A program made the translations under genes and the position numbers. This document shows positions 21,967 to 30,800 of a stretch of DNA of 64,000 bases, in pieces (the stretch's first letter is position 1; every line of letters starts with the position of its first letter). Where the stretch lies: positions 186,001 through 250,000 of the forward strand of contig NZ_VOGY01000002.1 of NCBI RefSeq assembly GCF_008033385.1, read 5' to 3'. Source of the DNA: Algibacter pacificus. GTDB taxonomy: Bacteria; Bacteroidota; Bacteroidia; Flavobacteriales; Flavobacteriaceae. The notes beneath the pieces were generated by a model. That model did not search any database. It was not told where the DNA came from and saw only the letters and a program-made list of their open reading frames with translations.

Positions 21967-24183
21967 ATGATACTAAAAAAAATGGATTTTAAAAAATTAG
22001 CATTTTCAATGTTGTTAATTGGTTCGTGTATGCTTTCTGCTTGTCAGGATAAAGCTATTTCTGATCAAGAACATGATGTAGAAATTCCTGAAGAAGATGT
22101 TGTTTCAGGATCATTAGAATTTAAGCAAATGGGACCTGTTGGTGGTGGCTATCCAAATGTTGTAACCTGGGATCCAAATGTTCCTGGTAAAATTTATTAT
22201 GGCGCAGATATTGGGGGAACAGGGCTATCAATTGATTATGGTAAAAATTTTGAATCTGCAGCACGTGGCTTGGGGTATAAAGATTCTCATCAAAAGATAG
22301 CAGCTCTTAACGCTATAGATGTAAATGGAAATACCATAATTGTTGGTGGTACAGGGTTTAAAGGCCAAGGAGGGGGCGTTATTTCTTCTTCAAACGGGGG
22401 AGATTCATGGGTAGAGGATTCTTCTAATATATCTTTTTCAGCACAAAACAGCGATGGACCATTACCAAAAAGAAGACCGCGGTCTACAGATCATAGTTTA
22501 ATTCAATGGGTAGGTGGTTCAACTTGGGTCGCTGGAACTTATAAAGAAGGCGTATGGATTTCAAATAATAACCGTTCAAGTTGGAATAAATTAAATGTTT
22601 TTAATGGCCCCGTTTATGTGCGTTCTATGGCCATGTCTCCAATAGACGCAAATTCTGTTTATGTTGGTTTATGGGGCAATGCTTCTATGACAAATAAAGG
22701 GTTATGGTGTATAAGCAAACTAAACACTAGTAAACCAGAAGCTGTAAAAGTGTTAGAGGTGCCAGATGTCGTAGAATCTATTACTGTTTTAGGACATAGG
22801 CTTTATCTAGCTTGTGGTAAATTTGGTTTAAGAAAATTTGTACCATCAAATAATAGCTTAAGCAATATTACCGGCAGTATTGGTACATCAGTTATGGCAA
22901 CAGCTATAGATGGCGTTCAAAGAACTTCGGATACCGATAGAATTGTTGTTGGTACTGGACATGGTAGTGGGGATATTTGGATTTCTGAGGATAGTGGAAT
23001 GAGCTGGACTAATACAACAAATTCAGGAGTGTCTAAAAACCCATGGGGAAGTAATAAAAATTTAATTGTGTTTGATAAGCATGCAAATTGGGCTTTAGGT
23101 GGCACTAAATGCGATGTAGCCTCAATTCAAGTGTCTCCTCATAACCCAGATGCATGGGTTGTATGTTCTACTTCTGCAATTTGGACTACCGATGATGCCG
23201 GTATTACATGGCGGCCAGCCAATGGTTTTCAAATATTAACTTATCGTGATGTGGAAATAAATCAAGCGGGTATAATTGCTGTGGGAAATGTAGATCATGA
23301 TATATTGTTATCGAATGACGGTGGTATTCATTGGGTATCTAAGGGGTTTGATAAGGTTACTACTGGTCATGGGCTAAAATTTTCACCTAATGGTTCAGAA
23401 TTAGCCATAGCTGTTAATGAGCGAGATAATAATACAAAAAAAGGGCTATTAGGTTCAATTTCCTCTTTAGGAACAAATTCGCCGGTAGTTACTGAAATTA
23501 ACAATACTACTTCACCAAAGCGAATTATAGGTTTATCTTGGGTAATTTTACCTGATTTAACCGAGCGTATTATAGCTGCTGTAGATAACGGGGGGATTAG
23601 AACTGTAGATAGAAAAGATGGTAATTGGACAGCAATGACTACGCGTACGACATCATTTATGGGGCCACAATCTAATAATGGACTAAGATGTTCTGTAGTA
23701 ACAAATGGAACTTCAACCACATTTGTTTACGATAGGATGTCTGGAGTTTGGAGAACAACAGATTATGGTATTACTTGGACTCAGGTTTTAACCACAAAAG
23801 CAGGAAAAGATCAAGGCTATTTGGCTTATGATGGTGGTAAGGACATATTATACATATCTACGCCAAATCAAGTGCTTCGAGTTAATAACGCTTCAAGTTC
23901 TAATATGGTAAACAATTTATCCTTTCCGGTTAGCAATCCAGGACCATTAGACTTAGATCCTAAAGGGCGTTTAATAGTATATGCTAAACCATTAAATGCA
24001 GATTATTCAGATTGTGTTCTATACAGAAATAACACCCCAGAGCACAATGACGGTTTTTGGTTTGATATTGCAGATGATACCTTTAAAAGAGTGGCACCTT
24101 TGGTAACAGATTTAAGTGCTTCAAACAACTATTTAGTATTAGTTAGTTCTGGTAAAGGCATTTTAGTATCTCCTAATAACTAA
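21967..24183 (+). CDS. Sialidase/GH74-like beta-propeller lipoprotein
   Basis: The lipobox MLSAC (Cys25) is preceded by an n-region that allows either the ATG at 21967 or the one five codons later. The mature part has many BNR/Asp-box-type turns (SSNGGDSW, SEDSGMSW, TDDAGITW, SNDGGIHW, TTDYGITW), as in sialidase, GH74 and sortilin-type propellers. The opening MGPVGGGYPNVVTWDPNVPG resembles the start of GH74-like propellers. No catalytic pair can be assigned with confidence. It may be a glycoside hydrolase, a lyase or a glycan-binding protein. Its place between a sulfatase and a PHP hydrolase supports a role in glycan breakdown. The fold is likely; the activity is unknown. Confidence 0.7.
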   Translation: MILKKMDFKKLAFSMLLIGSCMLSACQDKAISDQEHDVEIPEEDVVSGSLEFKQMGPVGGGYPNVVTWDPNVPGKIYYGADIGGTGLSIDYGKNFESAARGLGYKDSHQKIAALNAIDVNGNTIIVGGTGFKGQGGGVISSSNGGDSWVEDSSNISFSAQNSDGPLPKRRPRSTDHSLIQWVGGSTWVAGTYKEGVWISNNNRSSWNKLNVFNGPVYVRSMAMSPIDANSVYVGLWGNASMTNKGLWCISKLNTSKPEAVKVLEVPDVVESITVLGHRLYLACGKFGLRKFVPSNNSLSNITGSIGTSVMATAIDGVQRTSDTDRIVVGTGHGSGDIWISEDSGMSWTNTTNSGVSKNPWGSNKNLIVFDKHANWALGGTKCDVASIQVSPHNPDAWVVCSTSAIWTTDDAGITWRPANGFQILTYRDVEINQAGIIAVGNVDHDILLSNDGGIHWVSKGFDKVTTGHGLKFSPNGSELAIAVNERDNNTKKGLLGSISSLGTNSPVVTEINNTTSPKRIIGLSWVILPDLTERIIAAVDNGGIRTVDRKDGNWTAMTTRTTSFMGPQSNNGLRCSVVTNGTSTTFVYDRMSGVWRTTDYGITWTQVLTTKAGKDQGYLAYDGGKDILYISTPNQVLRVNNASSSNMVNNLSFPVSNPGPLDLDPKGRLIVYAKPLNADYSDCVLYRNNTPEHNDGFWFDIADDTFKRVAPLVTDLSASNNYLVLVSSGKGILVSPNN

Positions 24184-24246
24184 TTAAAAGCTATTAGATT
24201 ATTTTTAAAAAAACCTTTTTGCGCTATAGTTTTAAAGTTAAAAAAC

Positions 24247-25476
24247 ATGAAAAAAGCATATATTATAAATAGTATTTTTTTATATTCATTTTGTTGCCTA
24301 ATAGCACAAAATAAGGAAATACCATTTAAAAATCTCAAAATTTTAAAAGGGAGTACTCACGCCCATTCTATACTTTCATATTCTCATGGCGCTCATTTAA
24401 AACCGACAGCAAATTTTAAGAAGGGGGATAAAGTTATGTTTACCGACTCTCTTTTTCTAAGCCGTCCTAAAAATAAAGAAATTAAACATAATTGGCAGGC
24501 ATTTCAAGGTTTGCCCGAAAAGCACTATAAGGAAGCCAAAAAAGCCAATTACGATTTTTATTGTGTAACAGATCATTCACAAGAAGAAGCGTTTTTTCCC
24601 AATAGCATAAACAATACGGCCTGGGCGGTTGCTAAAAAGCAAGCAGAAATGGCTTCAAATAATAATTTTACGGCTTTTATGGGGGTAGAACACTCAGAGA
24701 ATGATAGTAATAATGGAAGAGGACATTTTAATGTTATTGGAGCTCCTTCTTATATTAATGCGCTTCGTCCAGGAGTTGATCTTCCGTATTTTTATAATTG
24801 GCTTAAAGAAAACCCAATAAATCTAAAAACAGGCCATCCCGTAGTGGTTATCTTTAATCATCCAAATAAAGAACAATTTAATAATTGGGATTACCGTGAT
24901 GATGAAATCACTAAAATTATAACCTTATTGGAAATAATTAATAATCGAAAATCCAAATTTGAAGGCTATATAAACGCCTTAGATCATGGGTGGAAGGTTG
25001 CTCCAGTAGCCGGTATTGATAACCATAATTATACCGAAATTTCAGAAGCACAGGTGAGAACTTTTGTTTTGGCAGAAAATAATTCTTCAAAGGGTATTTT
25101 GAATGCGATGCGTAAAAGAAGAACCTATGCCGCTTTTGATAAGAATTTAGAGTGTCGTTATTCTGTAAACGATTCTATTATGGGAAGTAGTATTCCACAA
25201 ACGAAAACCTATAAATTAAAATTATATATAAACGACCCCGATACCGATGATGATTCGGACAGAATTTCTAAAATAGATATTATAACGCGTAGAGGGAAAG
25301 TTATTAAATCGGTTGAAGCTAAAAATATTAAGCATGAAAATTACTTTAATATCACTTTAAAAAATAAAGATATTGATACCTATTTTTTTGTTCAAGTTTG
25401 GGATAACACAAAAATTAAGAATAACGAAACTGCTTCTGCTGTTGCTTGGTTGGCTCCAGTGTGGATATTAAAATAA
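24247..25476 (+). CDS. Secreted PHP-domain (CehA/McbA-like) metal hydrolase, copy 1
   Basis: A signal peptide (about 1-20) precedes a PHP-type metal site. Visible motifs are GSTHAHS (H38, H40), CVTDHSQEE (D109, H110), GVEHSEND (E148, H149), FNHP and GIDNHNY. PHP proteins use these residues to hold two or three metals for phosphoester or amide/ester hydrolysis. A C-terminal beta domain follows after about residue 300. The gene lies between the propeller protein and GH3 genes. A close copy, about two thirds identical by eye, is encoded at 43428-44663 in the second half of the locus, so the activity is probably needed with each glycan module. The substrate is unknown. Confidence 0.78.
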   Translation: MKKAYIINSIFLYSFCCLIAQNKEIPFKNLKILKGSTHAHSILSYSHGAHLKPTANFKKGDKVMFTDSLFLSRPKNKEIKHNWQAFQGLPEKHYKEAKKANYDFYCVTDHSQEEAFFPNSINNTAWAVAKKQAEMASNNNFTAFMGVEHSENDSNNGRGHFNVIGAPSYINALRPGVDLPYFYNWLKENPINLKTGHPVVVIFNHPNKEQFNNWDYRDDEITKIITLLEIINNRKSKFEGYINALDHGWKVAPVAGIDNHNYTEISEAQVRTFVLAENNSSKGILNAMRKRRTYAAFDKNLECRYSVNDSIMGSSIPQTKTYKLKLYINDPDTDDDSDRISKIDIITRRGKVIKSVEAKNIKHENYFNITLKNKDIDTYFFVQVWDNTKIKNNETASAVAWLAPVWILK

Positions 25477-25520
25477 ATATGTTTTAAGAGATAAACAATA
25501 ATAAAGTTAAAAAAATAAAA

Positions 25521-27659
25521 ATGACAATTCGTAAAATTATTCTAACATCAATACTCATAGTATTAACAAGCATAGGTTGGAGTCAAACCTCATCAAAAGA
25601 AGATCAGGATATCTATAATATTATTAATCAATTAACAGAAGAAGAAAAAGTAAGCCTTCTTCATGGGTTTATTTCAAATAATAAACAAAAACGATTTGAA
25701 AGTGGCGGTATTCCTAGATTAAATATTCCTCCAATAAAGATGTTAGACGGCCCTGTTGGTTTGCGTGATTTTGATAAAAATCAACACACCACAGCTTTAC
25801 CATCTACGCTAGCTTTATCCTGTACTTGGGATACCATAGCTGTTAGAAATTATGCAAATGTTTTGGCTAACGAAATGGTTTCGCTAGATAAGCAAGTTTT
25901 ATTTGGACCAGGAATAAATTTAATGCGATCTCCTTTAGGAGGAAGAAACTTTGAATATATGGGCGAAGATCCTTATTTAACAGGAACTCTTGCAAATGTA
26001 TATATTAAGGAGCTACAAAAACATAATATAGCTGGTTGCGCCAAACACATTGTAGCAAACGATATTGATGGTTTGCGCCATTTTATTAGCTCTAAACTAG
26101 ACGAAAGAACATTACGAGAACTACATCTTTTTCCTTTTGAGAATGTTATAAAAGATGCTAATGTTTGGACTATTATGGCTGGGAACAACCTTGTAAATGG
26201 TAAACATGTAGCAGAAAACACAACCATACTTAACTCTATTTTAAGAGATGAATTGAATTATGATGGTATTGTAGTAAGTGATTGGAGAGCGGCCTATACG
26301 CCCTTAGCTAGTTTTGTAGGTGGATTGGATATGAGTATGGGAATCTGTGCTTATGTTTATGGAAACGGAGATTTATTAAAACTGGTTAATAATGGAACGA
26401 TTAAGCATAAAGCGTTGAATGATCGTGTTTTTCGGGTATTAAAACTGTATCAGCGAACCGGTCTTTTAGAAAAGAAAAATAATAAAAAACCCTTTAAGGT
26501 TAATACACCAGAACATAAAAAGGTAGCTCTAGAAACCGCCAGTCAAGGTATGGTTTTGTTAAAAAATGAAAATAAACTTTTACCACTAAAAGTAAATGAT
26601 TATGATAAAATAATTGTTACAGGTCCAGCTTTAAATCATGTGGCCTTTGGAAAAGGATCGAGTAGAGTAGACTCAGAGTTTTCATTAACCCCACTTGCTG
26701 GTTTAATTAGTACATATGGCAAAAATAAAATAATAGAAATAGCAGATATTGAGACGGTAGATAAAAAAACGCTCAATACATATGAAACTTTAAAATATCC
26801 GGTTTTATACTTTGCCGAAGGAGGGCAAGGCAGCGAAGGACACGATATGAAAACGTTAGTATTACCTAATAATCAAAGCGAATCTATTAAAAAATGGAAT
26901 AAAAAGTTTTCAACCGCTGTAATTGTTCAATCTGCTAGTGCGTTCGAAACTAGTTCATGGGAAACTGATACAGATGCTATTTTAAGTGCTTGGTATTTGG
27001 GGCAATCAGCAGGAGATGCTATTGCACAAGTTTTAAGTGGGCAAACAAACCCTGGAGGAAAACTAAGTTTTACAATAGCTAAAAACTTAAATGATTATGC
27101 GCCACACGCTTTAGATACTTGGCCTCCTCAAGCAATTATTAATCCAGCTCCAATTAAGGCTTCTTTTAAGGCAGAAGAGCGTTTTGCTTTACATGGTTAC
27201 GATATGGATTATAAAGAAGGTGTGCTTTTAGGATATAGATGGTTTGATACAAAAGGTATTAAGCCTGCTTATGAGTTTGGTTTTGGATTAAGTTACACCA
27301 GCTTTAAACTTTCAGATTTTAAAGTTGAAGTAAAAAATTCAAATAAAGAAAATCCACAAATTCATATTTCAGGAAAAATTACCAATATCGGCTCGGTTTC
27401 GGGAAGTGAGGTTATTCAGGTTTATGTAAGCGATCTGCAGAGTACTGTTATTAGGCCTACAAAAGAGTTGAAGGCGTTTAATAAAATTAAGCTAGCTCCT
27501 AATGAAAGTAAAATATTTTCTTTTAATTTAACAAAAGAGGCTTTTGCTTTTTGGGATGTGCAAACTCATGGTTGGAACGTAGAGGAAGGCAAGTTTGTAA
27601 TTTCTATAGGTACATCTTCGCATCAAATAAAGCATCAAGATATTGTGAATCTGGACTAA
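25521..27659 (+). CDS. GH3 family beta-glycosidase
   Basis: The 712-residue exported enzyme has a signal peptide, the GH3 TIM barrel (about 30-320), the alpha/beta sandwich domain (about 340-560) and a C-terminal fibronectin-III-like domain (about 600-700). The nucleophile is D254 in GIVVSDWR. RNFEYMGEDPYLTG, AKHIVAND and DERTLREL match the substrate-binding loops. GH3 enzymes remove terminal beta-linked glucose, xylose or N-acetylhexosamine. It ends the third sulfatase unit, just before a strong terminator, and probably finishes oligosaccharide degradation in the periplasm. Exact sugar specificity is not determined. Confidence 0.93.
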   Translation: MTIRKIILTSILIVLTSIGWSQTSSKEDQDIYNIINQLTEEEKVSLLHGFISNNKQKRFESGGIPRLNIPPIKMLDGPVGLRDFDKNQHTTALPSTLALSCTWDTIAVRNYANVLANEMVSLDKQVLFGPGINLMRSPLGGRNFEYMGEDPYLTGTLANVYIKELQKHNIAGCAKHIVANDIDGLRHFISSKLDERTLRELHLFPFENVIKDANVWTIMAGNNLVNGKHVAENTTILNSILRDELNYDGIVVSDWRAAYTPLASFVGGLDMSMGICAYVYGNGDLLKLVNNGTIKHKALNDRVFRVLKLYQRTGLLEKKNNKKPFKVNTPEHKKVALETASQGMVLLKNENKLLPLKVNDYDKIIVTGPALNHVAFGKGSSRVDSEFSLTPLAGLISTYGKNKIIEIADIETVDKKTLNTYETLKYPVLYFAEGGQGSEGHDMKTLVLPNNQSESIKKWNKKFSTAVIVQSASAFETSSWETDTDAILSAWYLGQSAGDAIAQVLSGQTNPGGKLSFTIAKNLNDYAPHALDTWPPQAIINPAPIKASFKAEERFALHGYDMDYKEGVLLGYRWFDTKGIKPAYEFGFGLSYTSFKLSDFKVEVKNSNKENPQIHISGKITNIGSVSGSEVIQVYVSDLQSTVIRPTKELKAFNKIKLAPNESKIFSFNLTKEAFAFWDVQTHGWNVEEGKFVISIGTSSHQIKHQDIVNLD

Positions 27660-27693
27660 GCTGTTAAGATTTAAAGGTTATTTTTATTCATCT

Positions 27694-27727
27694 TTACCCT
27701 TGTTTATTCAACAAGGGTAATTTTTTT
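27694..27727 (+). terminator. Strong terminator after GH3
   Basis: TTACCCTTGTT and AACAAGGGTAA form a perfect 11-bp stem with a five-base loop, followed by seven T. It marks the end of the first half of the glycan locus. Confidence 0.9.
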
Positions 27728-27884
27728 CCTTGTAAAGGGTAACAAAACTAAATTACACTAGTGGTTATTAAAGAAAAATTAATGATGATTTTGTTGAAAA
27801 TTACTTACATTATATAAGAGTGAGATGCCTAAATACTAATTGATTTTATTACTTTAGAGGCTTCATAATACTCTAAACTAGTTC

Positions 27885-30800
27885 ATGGCATTATATCAAA
27901 CCTCAGTTTTAAAACAGCACATATCTTTACAAGACAAAGACCTCGTAAATAAAGCGTATAAAAAATACACTAAGTATTTCTTAAACCCAACTATACAAGA
28001 CAATATACGCAGTTCTAAAGAAGAAGAATATCAAGGCATATTTCTTACCGAACTCTTTGCAAACATATTAGGGTACACCTTAAAACCAAATGCCGATTTT
28101 AATTTAGTTGCTGAATATAAAAATCAAAATAACGCACGTAAAGCCGATGGTGCCATATTAAATAACGATGTTGCTATTGGTGTTATAGAATTAAAAGGTA
28201 CAAACACCAAAGACCTAGAAAGCATACGTAAACAAGCGTTTGATTATAAAGCCAATCAAAAAGGCTGTATTTATGTTATCACCTCAAATTTTGAAAAACT
28301 ACGTTTCTATATTAACGATGCTACAGAATTTGAAGAATTTAATTTATTCGAACTCTCCTTAGAACGTTTTGAATTATTATATCTATGTTTACAAAAGGAT
28401 AATATATTAAATAACGTACCCTTAAACATTAAAGAAGCGTCCGTAGTTATAGAAGAACAAATAACAAAACAATTCTATAAAGACTATTCTGTATTTAAAC
28501 GTGAATTATATCGCGATTTAGTAAAGCGCAATGCAAAACCTTTAAAAGCAAAAGCATCTAATGTCACCTCGAGCGCAGTCGAGAGGTCTCAAGAAGAACA
28601 ACTAGAACTACAACGTTTAGAAAAAAACGTGAAGCTTACCCTCTTTAAAAAGTCTCAAAAATTAATAGACCGTTATTTGTTTATCTTCTTTGCCGAAGAT
28701 AGAGGTTTACTTCCTGCAAACAGCACACAACAAATATTAGATAAATGGAAAGACGATGTAGATTTTGGCGACGATAGACCACTATACACACTATTTAAGC
28801 AATACTTTAATTTCTTAGATCAAGGAAGAGCAGGAACAGCCAAAAGAGCCGAAATATACGCTTATAACGGTGGTTTATTTAAAGAAGATAAAACCCTTGA
28901 TAGTTTAGAAATTGATAGTGAACTATTATTTAAGCATACCAGTAAATTAGCAGCTTACGATTTTGAAAGCCAAGTTGATGTAAACATACTAGGACATATT
29001 TTTGAAAACTCACTAAACGAGATTGAAAGTGTAAATGCCGAAATTGAAGGTGGCGACTTCGATAAACAAAAATCTAAACGTAAAAAAGACGGTGTTTTTT
29101 ACACCCCTAAATACATTACCAAATACATAGTTGAAAATACCATTGGTAAACTTTGCAACGAAAAGAAAACCGAACTAGGCTTTAAAGAAGAAGAATATTT
29201 TAAAGGCAGAAAGAACAGGCAAAAAGCAACCATTACAAAACTAGTAAACATACTAGACACGTATAGAGATTGGTTGTTGCAACTCACTATATGCGACCCC
29301 GCTTGTGGCTCTGGTGCGTTCCTTAACCAAGCCTTAGATTTTTTAATAAAAGAACATACTTACATCGATGAGTTAAAAACCAAAGTTTTAGGCGGTGGCT
29401 TACAGTTTCCCGACATTGAAAACACCATTTTAGAAAACAATATTTACGGTGTAGATTTAAACGAAGAATCTGTAGAAATCGCAAAACTATCGCTTTGGTT
29501 ACGCACCGCACAACCCCGCAGAAAATTAAACGATTTAAGTAGCAATATTAAATGTGGTAATTCTTTAATTGATAGTAAAGCCGTTGCAGGCGATAAAGCT
29601 TTTAATTGGCAAGAGCAGTTTCCTAAAGTATTTGAAGAAAAAAATAAAAAAGCCTATCATATTACAACGGCCATACACGACAGTCGTACTTCCGATAGGA
29701 TGGTAAAATATAAAGTAAGAGAACGCCGCGATATGGGCACAAACCCCTATCCAAATGTTATTTATTTTACTCCTGAAGACGATTTAATTATTACAAATAC
29801 CATTGCAAATATTGTAAAAGAAGACCAGTTAAACCTATTGGCCTATAATATTTGTGCAGACCATATTCATTTATTATTAGTTTGCCATATAGACGACATT
29901 CCTGCTATTATGCAAAAAATAAAAGGACGCACCTCTTTTGTAAAAGGAAGCAAGGCGCAAAATAAGACGTTCAACAAGAGGCTCAGCAAGGGGCTCAACA
30001 AGGGGCTTAACAAGGGGCTTAAGCCCCTTGCGGAAGCGGAAAAAGAAAAACCAAACAAACCCTTATGGCAACAAAAATACAGCGCGCCTAAAGAAATTAC
30101 CACAACCGAGCAGCTATACAATACTATAAAATACATACAAAACAATAGAGCAAAACACGAATTACCAGAACATAACAAAGACACACAACAACTTATTGAT
30201 GCCATGTGTTGCACACAAGATAAAGCCTTTAATACCGAATTTTCTGGTGGCTTTGATGTGGTTATTGGGAATCCGCCTTATGTACGTAAGCAAGGGTTAA
30301 TGGAACATTATCCTGAAATGTGCGATTACTATGAAAAGAAGTTTCAATCAGCAACCGCAAATTATGATATTTATGCATTGTTTATGGAGAAGTGTTATTA
30401 TCTAATAAATAATTTAGGTATGGTTTCTTTTATTTTGCCTCATAAATTTTTAGTGGCTGATTTTGGAGAAGGTATTAGAAAGTTTTTTAAAGAAAATACG
30501 GCTGTATCGAATTTAGTACACTTTGGGTCTGAAATAGTTTTTGAAGAAGCTTCAACATATACTTGTATTGTAGATTTAACTAAAACAGTAAAGCAAAAAG
30601 TGAACTTTAAAAAACTATTACCAAGTGAAGTTTTTGAGCCTTTTATTTGGGACACAATGTCTTATTCTAATTTATCAGAAAAAAATTGGGATTTACAAAG
30701 TGAACAGGTTTTTGATGTAATTGATAAGCTAAAAGAACAGCCTTATATTGTTGGAGATATTTTTAATACAATTTTTCAAGGACTAGCGACAAGTCTCGAT

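Noticed and set aside
20412-27659. Naming a definite substrate such as ulvan, porphyran or fucoidan
   Set aside because: GH2, GH3 and generic S1 sulfatases are shared by many sulfated-glycan loci and no diagnostic lyase or GH family is present.
29970-30033. CRISPR array
   Set aside because: The repeats are 12 bp without spacers and lie inside an open reading frame; no cas gene is present.
29867-30214. Antisense open frame opposite the HUH insert
   Set aside because: It is a shadow of the low-complexity repeats and shows no start context or recognisable domain.
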